From: Mya arenaria
Taxonomy: Eukaryota > Mollusca > Bivalvia > Myida > Myidae
Length of the DNA stretch: 64,000 nucleotides
NCBI RefSeq assembly: GCF_026914265.1
Contig: NC_069135.1
Coordinates: forward strand, 60,254,738 to 60,318,737
Reading direction: 5' to 3'
Within the stretch, counting starts at the first letter, position 1. Each line of letters begins with the position of its first letter. The position numbers were made by a program, and so were the translations under genes. The notes beneath the pieces are model-generated. The model did not search any database and was not told where the DNA came from. It saw nothing but the letters and a program-made list of their open reading frames with translations. This document shows, piece after piece, positions 1-11,727 of this stretch.

Positions 1-745
1 TAATATATGATTAAACTGGATCAAATACCTTTCTGAATAAACAAAAAGATTACCCCATTTGTAAGTCATCAAACATTAACATTGTCAAAAAGGTCACCGA
101 GAACATTAACAGCTAACAATAGAGGTAACATGTATGCTACGCTACGAAATGACGACACACAATCAAAAGCGCTGCCCCACCTTATTTCTCGAACAAGTTA
201 TCGCAGAACATGATTAAGCTGAACTCATTCTATTTGTTGTAAATGAAATTATTTATGAGAACATTGATTAACTATTTAAAATCTTAAAATAAACATTAAG
301 TAAGAATATTGACTAAATAAAATATGAGATTTAAGCTTGTTATTTTAAAACTTTTTTCGATACAGTAATGTTTTCAAAACTTCCCAGAATACGTTGAGAA
401 TGTGTGCTTATGACAAAGATTTCATTCAAATCATGTGAATTCTGATAACCTCCTTGTATACAAAAAGGCAGTATAATTAACTTTCTATGGTTTTTGCATT
501 GGTCCAATTCTTGCAACAGCTTTTTCAAAAAGCATTTGGCTTACATGAAATAAAATTTATTATCTCTACAACAATGCGATGTATGTGGTCTGAAAACCAC
601 CAACTGCTGGAGCATCAAAATGTTTGTCTACATCATAAACGTATTACAAACTGCAATCCTTTCACTATACCTTGCCATTTACATAAATGAAATCATAAGC
701 AGTCTAAAGTTTAACGATTTTACAGCAGAGAGAGTTTTCAGTACC
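1..745. other. No gene seen
   Basis: AT-rich sequence with stops in all frames. The longest open stretches (about 60-70 codons) show no recognisable domain, signal peptide or splice structure. I see nothing functional here. Confidence 0.5.
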
Positions 746-749
746 TTAA

Positions 750-1200
750 AAGAAGCCTGTTTAGAAGCACAAGGAGAGGGCATAATGGACAATGAACGGG
801 AGACATAGACGTAGAAACACAACCTACCCCGACATTCAGACTTTCCCAGTACAGGTAGTCAAACAACCGAACATAAACCCTATTTAGAAGCACAAGGAGA
901 GGGCATAATGGACAATAAACGAGAGACACAGACGTACAAACACCACTTACCCCAGACATTCAGACTTTCCCAGTACATGTAGTCAAACAACCGAACATAA
1001 ACCCTTTTTAGAAGCACAAGGAGAGGGCATAATGGACAATAAACGAGAGACACAGACGTACAAACACCACTTACCCCCGACATTCAGACTTTCCCAGTAC
1101 ATGTAGTCAAACAAAACTGTTTTTTAAAGCCTGTTATGATGTATAAGGTAAAGCACTAAACGACACTCAATAAGCGACACAAATGTAGAAACGCAGAGCC
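750..1200 (+). repeat. Minisatellite, 122-125 bp unit, forward array
   Basis: About three and a half units. The phrase TTAGAAGCACAAGGAGAGGG begins at 761, 883 and (with the same start) 1008, a spacing of 122 and 125 bp. A fourth, diverged unit fills about 1130-1200. The same unit continues beyond 1200 in the opposite orientation, so this is one arm of an inverted pair. Confidence 0.9.
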
Positions 1201-2065
1201 ATGACATTGTTGTACGATTGCTTTTTATTTGTCTACCTCGGTCAGGGTCGTTTAGGCCTTTGCCTTGTGCTTCTGAACAAGTTTGTTTTTGTTCGATTGC
1301 TTTTCTACATGCACTGGGATAGTCTGAATGTCGTGGGTAAGTTGTGTTTGTACGTCTGTGTCTCTCTTTCAGGGTCGTTTATATCTTGCCGTTTACTTTT
1401 TACAGGGTTTTTGTTCGATTGTTTGACTACATGTACCAGGAAAGTCTGATTGTCGTGGGTAGGTGGTGTTTCTACGTCTGTATCTCTCGTTCAGTGTTGT
1501 TTAGGTATTGCCTTGTGCTTCTGAACAGGGTTTTTGTTCGATTGTTTGACTACATGTACTGGGAAAGTATGAATGTCGTGGGTAGGTGGTGTTTCTACGT
1601 CTGTGTCTCTCGTTCAGTGTCGTTTAGGTATTGCCTTGTGCTTCTGAACAGGGTTTTTGTTCGATTGTTTGACTACATGTATTGGGAAAGTATGTATGTC
1701 GGAGGTATGTGTGGTTTGTATGTCTGTGTCTCTCGTTCAGTGTCGTTTAGGTATTGCCTTGTGCTTCTGAACAGGGTTTTTGTTCGATTGTTTGACTACA
1801 TGTACTGAAAAAGTATGTATGTCGGAGGTATGTGTGGTTTGTACGTCTGTGTCTCTCGTTCAGTGTCGTTTAGGTATTGCCTTGTGCTTCTGAACAGGGT
1901 TTATGTTTGATTGTTTGCCTACATATACTGGGAAAGTCTGAATGTCGGGGGTATGTGTGGTTTGTACGTCTGTGTCTCTCGTGTAGGGTCGATAAGGCCC
2001 TTGTCGTGTGCATCTTCACAAGGGTTATGTTCGATTGTTTAACTACTGGGCTAGATCCGGTAGTT
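1201..2065 (-). repeat. Minisatellite, same 125 bp unit, inverted array
   Basis: About seven units of the reverse complement of the 750-1200 repeat. Landmarks recurring about every 125 bp are TTCGATTGTTTGACTACATG, CTACGTCTGTGTCTCTCGTT and CCTTGTGCTTCTGAACAGGG. The long open frame over 1344-1808 is a by-product of the repeat (five similar blocks) and is not considered a gene. A single diverged copy in this orientation is at 36040-36185, inside the paralogous segment. Confidence 0.9.
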
Positions 2066-2597
2066 TCCATTGTATTATTATCTTATAAATAAAAGTCGTA
2101 TAAAATAGGCAATATTTATTCACCTTGTTTTCATAAAAAAATATATTATAGTTTTGTTTTCGCAGAAGTCGTTTTCAATTACTGTAATAATTATATTCAG
2201 GAAATTATTATATCAGTTATTAATATTTTATACGATTAAAAATAATATTTTATTTGTCTCAGACCACTCAATCACACAAGGTCGCTTGTTTATGATAACC
2301 ACGAACAATAATTTACAAGATATTGTTTTAAAAAAATAATTTACACGCCGCATTCACTCATTGTGGAATTAATGGCTGAAAATGTTCAAATAACCTATAT
2401 ATCAGAAAAGAAAATAGCCTCTCACGACTGAAGTTCCTCTTAGCAGACGATAAAGGTTTATATCTTAATAAGATCAGAAATATATAAGGTGATTCCTTTA
2501 TGCGTTCAAACTAACATCACTAATGATTCCATTATAAACTGTGCATTTTATGCTTCCTAAACATAGTAACTGTTATCCCTTTGTACTTTGTAAATCT

Positions 2598-4030
2598 ATG
2601 GATTGACTTATGCTTAAGACCATGTAGTCGCATACCCACAAGTAAGCTAGATAGCTAATAGGTATAGGCCATGCAGTCCAATACCGTCAGCATAGTTAGG
2701 TAGCTGATCTCTGTTAACCATACAGTCGCATACCTTCAAATCAGCTAGATAGCTGATAGCTATAAACAATGCAGTCGCGTATCCACAAGTAAGATAGTTA
2801 GCTGATAGTTATTAACAATGCAATCACATACCCAAAAAAAACTGGTTAGCATATAGCGATAAAACTTGCAGTCGCCTACCCACCAGTAAGCTAGTTAGCT
2901 ATACATCATGCAATTGCAAACCCACCAGTAAGCTAGTTAGCTGATATCTATAAACCATGCAATCGCATTCCCACCAGTAAGCTAGTTAGCTAATAGCTAT
3001 AAATCATACAGTCGCTTTCTCACCAGTAAGATAGGTAGCTGATAACTATAAACCATGCAGTCTCATACCCACCAGTAAAATAGTTAGCTGATAACTATAA
3101 ACCATGCAGTCGCATACCAACCAATAAGATAGTAATCTGATAACTATAATCCATGTAGTCGCATACCCACAAGTAATCTAGTTAGCTGGTAGCTATAAAC
3201 CATGCAGTCGCATACCCACCAGTACGATAGTTAGCGGATAGCTATAATCCATACAGTCGCATACCCTAAAGTAAGTTAGTTAGCGGATAGCTATAATCCA
3301 TGCAGTCGCATTCCCACCAGTAGGCTAGTTAGCTGGTATCTATAAACCATGCAGTCGCATTCCCACTAGTAAGGTAATTAGATGATAGCTATTAACCATA
3401 CAGTCGCATTCCCACCAGTAATATAGGTAGCTGATAATATATAAACCATGCAGTCGCATACCCACCAGTAAAATAGTTAGCTGATAGCTATAATTCATGC
3501 AGTCGCATACCAACCAGTAAGATAGTAAGCTGATAACTATATTCCATGCAGTCGCATACCCACAAGTAATCTAGTTAGCTGATAGCTATAAACCATGCAG
3601 TCTCATACCCACAAGTAATCTAGTAAGCTGATAACTATAATCCATGCAGTCGTATACCCACCAGTAAGCTGGTAAGCTGATAGCTATAAACCATGCATTC
3701 GCATGCCCAGAAGTAAGATAGTTAGATGATAACTATAATCCATGCAGTCGTATACCCACCAGTAAGCTAGTTAGCTGAAAGCTATAAACCATGCGGTCAC
3801 AAACACGCCAGTAAGATAGTTAGATGATAGCTATATACCATTCAATTGCAAACCCACCAGTAAGCTAATTAGCAGATAGCTACAAACCATGCAGTCGCAT
3901 ACCCTCAAGCTGGCTTGTTAGCTGATAACTATAAACAATACATTCGCATATCCACAAGTAACATAGTTAAATGATTAATGTAAAATAAAGCAGTCCAGTC
4001 GCATGCGCACAAGTAAGCTTGTAAACTGAT
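2598..4030 (+). repeat. Minisatellite, 49-bp unit, about 28 copies
   Basis: Unit reads approximately ACCATGCAGTCGCATACCCA followed by CCAGTAAGCTAGTTAGCTGA and TAGCTATAA. Successive ACCATGCAG starts, for example 3052 and 3101, are 49 bp apart. Copies vary by substitution, so the array is not newly homogenised. The paralogous segment at 36590-36640 holds a single copy. Confidence 0.92.
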
Positions 4031-4035
4031 TGCTG

Positions 4036-5828
4036 TATTATTCTTCATGTTGTAGTTTGTATAATAAGTAAACTTTCAAACGGTCACCTCATTGTAATGC
4101 AAAGTACGTTGAATTTACTTAAACATAACCACATTAATATTTGAAATATGTGAATACTTTTGAACTTATACTGAATTGAAAAAGTACAGCTATCAAAAAA
4201 AGTGATAAAGGACTTCCTCATACGCCGCTTCAACACAGGAATGGTATTCACTTTTCAAGACCATAACTATGTTTGAGCTAGTGAAATGTCATCCAAACTG
4301 CATATGTAAAAGAGTCCATGCTGACCAACATTACTATGCTACATGCGACACACTATTGTTCAAGGCTGCGATGACGTGATATGACGTGACGAACCCAACA
4401 CTTATACAGCATACGTTATTTATATATAAATGTCTTATGTTATGACATCAAATCAAAATACAATGCGCTACATCGCACCGTTTTCTCCATCAACATGCGG
4501 CTAGGGCACACCGCTTGCCATTGTGGAAGGCTTCTTTAATGTACCAATATTTATGCAAAAAGCTACATAGTGCATACATACTTTATATATATAAAAAAGG
4601 TATGTTTATCAAGAATTGTTAGGTACCGCCTTGGAGCGGTCAGTAAAATATAAATTTACTGGGGGGTTACCAGCCTGAAATTTGACAGGTTTCTTTGATT
4701 AAACATATTCGCTGTACAGTAATTTCCACATACTACATAAATGATTGATTGTTGGTTCCTCAAACACAATTTACGCATCAGACGATCGATAATGAACCCG
4801 GAAGTATTATATCATGCAATGACAGTCACCATTGAAAGCGTTGAAATCGGTGCTAAATAATAAATGTTTAAATTATTCAGTTAAGTTCTAGACGTCTAGT
4901 AGAAAACATTACGATATTCTAGTGTCCTTACACTTGACTGGAATGCATATATATTTAATATCTATAAAGCAAATAAAAATATCTGATGAAAAATATATTT
5001 TTCAACATTATTTAACCTAGCGTATCATAAGCAATAGTGTATTACGGATTGACACGAATTATTTACTATTATTTACGGATTCGAATGCTTATTGCAAAAT
5101 TGTGTTGCAAAAATATCAACAACTTGTCAACAGCGATGTCACGAATGTAATAATGCTACTGACAGACATAGTGTATAAGAAATCTGCAAGCACAAACATG
5201 TAAGTTGGTCACACAGATTGCCGTCTGCATTGCAGATGAAATGTAGTTAATGTTTATGGATTGAACACTATTTTTCTGACATATCTTGCAGATGTCGCAG
5301 TGCCAGACTTGTGGTATGCAAGATTACTTACGACGCGATTATATATCATGCCGACACATCTTTGCTCGAATGCGTAAGACAAACAATTTAAGTTCAGCAT
5401 TATATATATGCAACAACGTTATAATATATTGATTCTGCGTTCAACCAGTCTTATGTCAAGGTAATATCACCAATTTTCTTGCACATTTTGCCATTGTCAC
5501 TATAAATTGCATGAATTAATTGTACATACCTATGAATAATACCCTCTTTGGTGAAAATAAAATATTTATTATGCGTTTTTAAAAGTAATAACTACAAGTT
5601 GATCGTGTGTAATGAACACATGCTCTAACCACACCGATATTATGAAATATCTTATCAATCTTATAAAAATCATTTTAATTGACATATAATTATCCGTCAA
5701 TTAAAAGGGTTCTAAGCATAAACATTTGTCAAATTTAACATGCCTTTAATTAAACAATAAAACAGTAATGAACTGTCAGAAAGCTTCTTAATTACATGCA
5801 GTGAGCGCCTGTCGCACACGATAAAATA
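4036..5828. other. Non-coding body of SD1 copy 1
   Basis: No open frame of note, no splice-bounded exons and no RNA gene recognised. A short dispersed repeat is present at about 4598-4660 (TATGTTTATCAAGAATTGTT then a GGTCAGTAAAAT block) that recurs at 50345-50402. Confidence 0.5.
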
Positions 5829-6450
5829 TGTATCATACTGATCATTCATATTGGCAAGTCGCTTTAAAAGGGCTGACTTGCACTGGTTTATCATACTGAT
5901 TATTCATATTGTTACTTTGCATTTAAAGATGCGGGCGTGTACATCTTTATCATACTGACCAAACATATTGTTAATGATTATTGGTATTGTCATGTAGCCT
6001 TTAAAAGAGCGGCCTTGTACAGGTTTATTTTACTACTTATTCATATTCTCACGTTGATTTTAAAAGGGTGGGCTTGTACAGGTTTATCATACTGATTATT
6101 CATATTGTTACGTTGCTTTTAAAAGGGTGGGCTTGTACAGGTTTATCATACTGATTATTCATATTGTTACGTTGCTTTTAAAAGGGCGGGTTTGTACAGG
6201 TTTATCATACTGACCATTCATATTGTCACGTTGCATTTAAAGGGCGGGCTTGTACAGGTTTATCATACTGACCATTCATATCGTCATGTTCCTTTTAAAG
6301 GGTGGTCTTGTACAGGTTTATCATACTGCCCATTCATATTGTGACGTTGATTTAAATGGGCGGGCTCGTACAGGTTTATCATACTGACCATTCATATTGT
6401 AACGTTGCCTTTAAAAGGGCGGGCTTGTACAGGTAATTTGTCATACTAAA
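5829..6450 (+). repeat. Minisatellite, 59-bp unit, about 10 copies
   Basis: Unit contains GGGCTTGTACAGGTTTATCA, TACTGACCATTCATATTGTC and a GTTGCTTTTAAAAGGG block. Central copies (6055-6200) are almost identical and outer ones diverge. In the paralogous SD1 copy about one unit remains, near 39820-39890. Confidence 0.9.
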
Positions 6451-7726
6451 TTCATTTAAGGATTTTTGATGATCAAGGTCCGTTTGAGCTAAAGTTCAAG
6501 TCTCTGAAAAGCTTAATTTAAATTTTGATGAAAATATGTTTATATATTAAGATAAGAAGGTAAAACATTATAAATGTGTTACAAATAATCCGCTGTACAC
6601 TATGGCACTCATTTGTTTTTAAATTCGTTGTATTATGGATATTTTGAAACATTTAAAACAAGGTGGGTAGGTCGTGTGATATGTTTTAATGTGTCGGATA
6701 TCTCATAGTTTAAGCAAACATAATTTAATGCTTTACTTGGAATGGGCTTGCCTTTAAAATAATATAAGAAATGCGAATTTGATTCGATTTCATTGTATTG
6801 GTAATTTCAAATAGAAAACACTGACGAAATTTTCACAATTATGATAGTATTTTTTGTTGTTCTGCTTAATGGCAGTATTCTCTTTACATAGCTACCCATC
6901 CACTGATATTTGATATACATGTACCAAGTAAAAAGTACCGCTAGGCAACCATAACGTTTGAAGCAGAAATAAATACAGTTCGAAATCTCTTTGATCGCTT
7001 GTCAAATCATGTTAGCTCTGTCAAATAAGTGGGAAAAGTTACTCCTTTTACCAAGCGGTAGGCACAAAGGCTGACATAGATAAAAACATGAAAAAAAATA
7101 AAAAAAAATGTGCGTTGTATTTGTCGGGTTCATTGTATTCAAAGTGTTTCTTTTTACCGGCCAAAACTTAGTCGGCCTGTGGGTACCCGACCGTGCTCTA
7201 GTGAATGAATACTTACGTACTGTACAACACACAAACAATAAGGATTCCCTGAAGGATATTTTTGTACTATTTAAATTCATATTAGTTCAAACGTGAGAAC
7301 GCGGATTTACCTCGTGGCCAAGTTAATATTTTAATATCGGAAAAAAAACATTATCGAGTCAAAATTTGCAACCATCGTCGGTCATTTGAACAGAAATAAT
7401 CGAAAATTGGTTTTCAAATGCACTTTATTATTATGTGTATTTCAACAATTTTCATGTCATTAATGAGTCAACGATGGTACGACATAATAATAAATAAATT
7501 AAACAAAACATTTTGTACATTAGTAACATTTGGCTATAGTGTTGTGATTCAAAACCTTTACACTCGACGAGTATTAAATGATTTTTAAGTAAAATAATAA
7601 AAGTTCGATGATAATCGATTATGGATTAACATAATCGATTATCGCTGGTGTTTGATTCCAATTGTCGACGAGTTTTGATTATATTCGAGTATCGCGGCAT
7701 TTCTAAGTATATGTTCGTTTTTAATT
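6451..7726. other. No gene seen
   Basis: AT-rich non-coding sequence. Overlapping opposite-strand open stretches near 7002-7296 (about 60-90 codons) have no recognisable domain. Confidence 0.45.
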
Positions 7727-8066
7727 AGGCCTAAAAAGATATGTCTGTTTCGGGTAACCCGACCCTACCTATAAAAATGCGCCGACCCTAACATTTCTTT
7801 TTTCCGTTTCTGAGCAAAACAAATATTTGTTACCGAATAGAGAGTTACAAAGGGCGGATAAATGCAGATTTTAATCAGAATTATTGTTTATATGATAAAA
7901 CAAAGTCAGGCAATGACAGTAATGTAGGAAAGACTGCCACGTGCAAGAAAACACTCTGAACTTACGACAGATTTTGAAAAAATAAATATAAAAAAATCCC
8001 TACCTACCCTACCTAGAAATTTTGGGAAGGTTACCCTAAACAAACATAAAAAAATTTGGCCTTAAG
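7725..8066. mobile_element. MITE-like element with imperfect terminal inverted repeats
   Basis: The left end (TTAGGCCTAAAAAGATATG, then TGTTTCGGGTAACC) matches the reverse complement of the right end (TTAAGGCCAAATTTTTTTATG, then TGTTTAGGGTAACC). Inner parts also pair: ACCCTACCT on the left and AGGTAGGGT read from the right. There is no coding content. The overall length of about 340 bp and long imperfect inverted repeats fit a non-autonomous DNA transposon; the family is not determined. Confidence 0.6.
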
Positions 8067-8430
8067 AGGACAAACATACATATCTGAATTCTGTTACTTC
8101 AGTATGACAATCATGAAATAAAATGACAACATCAGTGGCTCATTTGACAACCTAACAACAGAACGAGACTTGTAATCTTTATTCGAGGAATATTAATAAC
8201 ATTCCACATTAATTAAACTGCCGAATAATTCTATTAAAACAGGCATAAACTGCATAACATCGTGACATTAATTCACTTAAAACTGAAAGAATGTGAAATT
8301 CTTTTATTGAATTGTTAGACAAAAAACGCCGCCTTTCCACACATTCTGATGTGAACTATTCATAAATATTTCTACAGAACTAAATATGTACCAATAAGTT
8401 ATTACATCCCTCATTTAGGGAATGTCTTGC
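8067..8430. other. No gene seen
   Basis: AT-rich, no supported feature. Confidence 0.4.
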
Positions 8431-8434
8431 TTGA

Positions 8435-8900
8435 CTTTTTACTGCCCGTGGTGTTTAAGCAAAGCGTGTTAACACTATGTGCGAGGTGTTTCAAGATGGA
8501 TAGTACGATGTAAACTTTGTGAGTTAGAAGGCATAAGCCCCACAGTAAACTTTGTGAGTTAGAAGGCATAAGCCCCGCAGTAAACTTTGTGAGTAAGAAG
8601 GCATAAGCCCCGCAGTAAACTTTGTGAGTTAGAAGGCATAAGCCCCGCAGTAAACTTCGTGTGACGGGTGTTTTGAGGCGGGAACCCCTGTGCAAATGCT
8701 GTATGTTGATTGCGTAAAGGACACCGTGTGTAAACTCTGTGTATTGAGTGTTTAATAGTTGAAACCCCAGTGTTAACTGTGTGTCGGCTGTTTCAAGGTG
8801 GAAACCTCTTTGTAACCTATGTGTGTAACTGTTTCATGGTGAAATCCAACAGCAAACTATGTGTGTTGTGTGCTTTAAGGTTGAAACTCCAATATAAACT
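8435..8900 (+). repeat. Degenerate tandem repeat with a 35-bp minisatellite core
   Basis: The core at 8510-8655 is four near-identical 35-bp units (AGTAAACTTTGTGAGTTAGA then AGGCATAAGCCCCGC), spaced exactly 35 bp (for example 8544 and 8579). Both sides hold older, irregular relatives with GTAAACT-GTGTG and GTTGAAACCCC-like words. The open frame on the minus strand is repeat-derived. Confidence 0.85.
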
Positions 8901-9338
8901 TTTATTCCGTTGTCTTGTGGTTGTATTTTGTTAAACCGACCTTTTTTATTTATATGAAGTTTTGTTTTTGTGCATCTAAGCCAACCCACAACAAAGGTTT
9001 ACTTACTAGCCTTGCACATCTATTGTTTCATTGTAATATTATGTTGCAATAGTATGTGGTTTACCAATGGATGTCTCGCAAGGTGTCACATGATGGTACA
9101 AATTACAAAATGATATGCTCACGATTGATTTTCATAATACCAATGACATTATATTGAAAAAACTCATGTTTAGCAAATGGTTGTTTCCGCACAGCGATAA
9201 ACATTGTTCAGACGGAGATTTGTTTTATTGCGCATAACCTTCATTTTTAGGAATCCCCTGCTTTAAATATTTCACATATGACAATTACTAACTCAGACAA
9301 GGATACAATTTGCGTCTATACATTTGTTAATAGGATAT

Positions 9339-9700
9339 TTTAAGCTGTACTCCCACAGACTGAACGCTATGACAACTTTTTTTTCTTTTTTTTTTCTTTT
9401 GGAACGAGTAAATGTTTTCGTAAATATCAGAAAACCAGTGATAAAAGACTGATGACCTAAGATCAGATCGCTGATTTTCATATTTCTGCTCCATAATTGA
9501 GGTTTTGTGCATTTTTCTTAAACAGTTAGTAACGGTTTAAGCTATAAAACATTAAATTTGGAATGGAAATATGAAAATATGCGATCTGATTTTTTGTCAA
9601 CATTCTTTCATCACTGGTTTGCAGATATTTACACAAAATTTGCAAGACAAAAAATAAAAATGTTGGTTAAACGATAAATCTTTGAGAGTGCAGCTTTAAA
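9339..9700. mobile_element. Fold-back MITE, copy 1
   Basis: The whole element is one long imperfect palindrome. The left arm starts TAAGCTGTACTCCCACAGAC and the right arm ends with GAGAGTGCAGCTTTAAA. Inner pairs include AACCAGTGATAAAAGACTGA against TCATCACTGGTTT, and the centre is at CTTAAACAGTTAGTAACGGTTTAAG. The same family occurs at 27401-27751. There is no protein content. From memory, this palindromic repeat type is abundant in bivalve genomes. Confidence 0.85.
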
Positions 9701-11430
9701 TAAAATATAAAGAGAAAGTTCATCAAGCCAAAACATGGAAAGTTGTTACAATATATGTATAGTTTGTTTTTCTTATTCTTTACATAGCAAACATTTTCCT
9801 ACTGTTGAAGGATGCAGTATCAACTTTTTATCTAACGCGATGAAAGTATGATAAATCTTTGTAACACTTTATGTTCTGTTTTACAAATTGTCATCACAAT
9901 TGCATTGGCCTTAAGCTTGATGTTCAAACATGTGTGGTCAGATATTTCCTAGACAAACCCTAAACATTTAGTCACATAAGCTCAATTCCGTAGCCGCCTT
10001 AGCCACTGAACTTTGGAAGGGCAGGGAGTCTTTATTGGTTGTTTAAAATATCAAACCATGATTAAAATAGCTCAGTCCCCAACGAGCAGTCAATTGTTTG
10101 TCGTGTTGAAACCGCGAGATGATGTAAGACATTTTATACGAAATGACACTTCTATGACTGGCAATGTGTTTACCATGGTGATTAACATGTGGTTTAAACA
10201 AATGCAAAAAAGCCAAATTAAGTGTTTTATTAAAACATTTGCGCATTTTATTAATATTTATTACATTCACTGTTACGATAATTAACCACACTGCATCACC
10301 TCACACTGCTGTCAAAATCATAATCTTCGTAATTTCCTAAAATAGAAATGATGTAACGGTTATTTTATAATTATGCCTCGATTCGTGTGGGTTTTATTGC
10401 TAATGTTCCACGATGATGTCTACTCTAGCTTTTCAGAGGTTATACTTATAGGATGGGAGATTCCACTACGCTTCAATTTTCGTTTTTTTTTCACGTGATA
10501 CGCACATTTCTGGAAGGCCGTTCAAAAAAGCTATAATGCTTATTAAACTTGGTTATTCAGTGTTTATGTATTTAAGCTTATATTAATTAAATATCAGATA
10601 CAAATGTTAAACAAATTGTTAAATCCAATTCAGTTCGACTGTAGTATAATGTTAGCGAGTGAGACAAGTCAACCAATCAACATTTATCTATGACAACAGA
10701 GAAGTTGAAAATCAAAGGTGTACGTGTACATGGACGCGTAGCTACACGTTCATGTACGAGTAACAGTTGAGTTTCACTTTGATATTGTATCTACAGGTTC
10801 ACTGATACAATATTAAAGTGAAACTCAACCATATGACCTTTCGAAAACTTCTTCTTCATATTTTTCAAGCAAGAATTTGCCCTCTCACTGTGTGTTATAG
10901 ATATGCACTCACAAAGTCCATTCCATGATTTGTCTTCAGTAGTAACCTGCTGACTAAACAAATCTCAGTCAAATATTGCACAAGTTTGATTGAAATAATG
11001 TACTAACATGAAATCGTATTTTGAAAACAGCCGAAATTATTTCCTATCGTTTATTTGTTCGTCTTGAAAATTTCAAACTCATCTTTTTATCAAAAATATA
11101 CAATTTACGACAAAGAGTATGCTGGGGAGTGCTAATCTACATTCCAACCGCCTTCTTATATGTAAACACCTTCAACTGTACAAAACAACGATGTCGCTAA
11201 AATATCAAACACGCAATAATTAATTCGATTATTATCTAAACATAACTTTCATGTTTCGTGCCTCTCAATGAGTATGTCAACATGTTACAAATGACTTGAA
11301 ACAAATGAATCATACAATTTTTACAATTACGTCTTAATCATTATCAGATGATTAACATTACTTAAACGCTAAGTTAATTAAAAGGGTCACAAAAACAATC
11401 CTGTCGATTACAATTTCCTACTGAAGTTAT
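9701..11430. other. Upstream spacer of the CBM14 array
   Basis: No gene recognised. Opposite-strand open stretches at 10013-10291 have no domain. The only structured feature is the hairpin at 10766-10829. Confidence 0.45.
10766..10829. repeat. 26-bp inverted repeat (hairpin, 12-nt loop)
   Basis: Arms 10766-10791 and 10804-10829 (GTTGAGTTTCACTTT, one mismatch, ATATTGTATC) are complementary with one mismatch across 26 bp, leaving a 12-base loop. Confidence 0.85.
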
Positions 11431-11475
11431 GCGCCTACGTCATTAATTTGAGAGCGCGTGTTTACCGCGACAGGA

Positions 11476-11513
11476 AGCCCCGCCTAAGGGTGGTCGCAAA
11501 TTTCTATATATAC
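11476..11513 (+). promoter_or_regulatory. Core promoter of CBM14 gene A
   Basis: AAGCCCCGCCT (11476-11486) is followed by GGTGGTCGCAAA and a TATA box (TATATATA, 11505-11512), then CTCGCATC. The same ordered block is upstream of paralogue B (18271-18309) and remnant D (23463-23501), where it stands out against diverged flanks. Transcription would be expected to start about 30 bp downstream, giving a 5' UTR of about 190 bases before the ATG at 11728. Confidence 0.7.
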
Positions 11514-11727
11514 TCGCATCTTCAACATTTAAATCATTCTAATCTGAGCATTGACAAGGATTTTATATACAATAATCTGACTCCATCGAGGACAATACTA
11601 ACAAATATCGTCTTAGACAACATTGATAAATACAAACGAATTTAAATCTTTAGTTTATTTTATACACGACTTTCAACTAAAGATTTCTTTCTATAAAAAA
11701 AGAAAACGATAACTTAATAGCGAAACA

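Larger units (their letters stand above)
1900..5960 (+). repeat. Segmental duplication SD1, copy 1
   Basis: Collinear, same orientation, with 36030-39900. Matching anchors: CAGACCACTCAAT (2260 / 36218); the 49-bp repeat unit (2600-4030 / 36590-36640); the block with GCTGACCAACAT (about 4320 / 37412); GATTGATTGTTGGTT (4742 / 38440) followed by CAGACGATCGATAATGA; CAACAACTTGTCA with GCGATGTCACGAATGTAATA or a one-base variant (5118 / 38831); and CATTTGTCAAATTTAACATGC (5722 / 39725). Divergence is moderate with many indels. No gene is evident in either copy. Confidence 0.85.

Noticed and set aside
1344-1808. 154-codon open frame with VFVRLFDYMYWES repeats
   Set aside because: Product of the 125-bp minisatellite; no start context, no domain, and the inverted array has matching open frames on the other strand.
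8411-8695. 94-codon minus-strand frame
   Set aside because: Derived from the 35-bp minisatellite.
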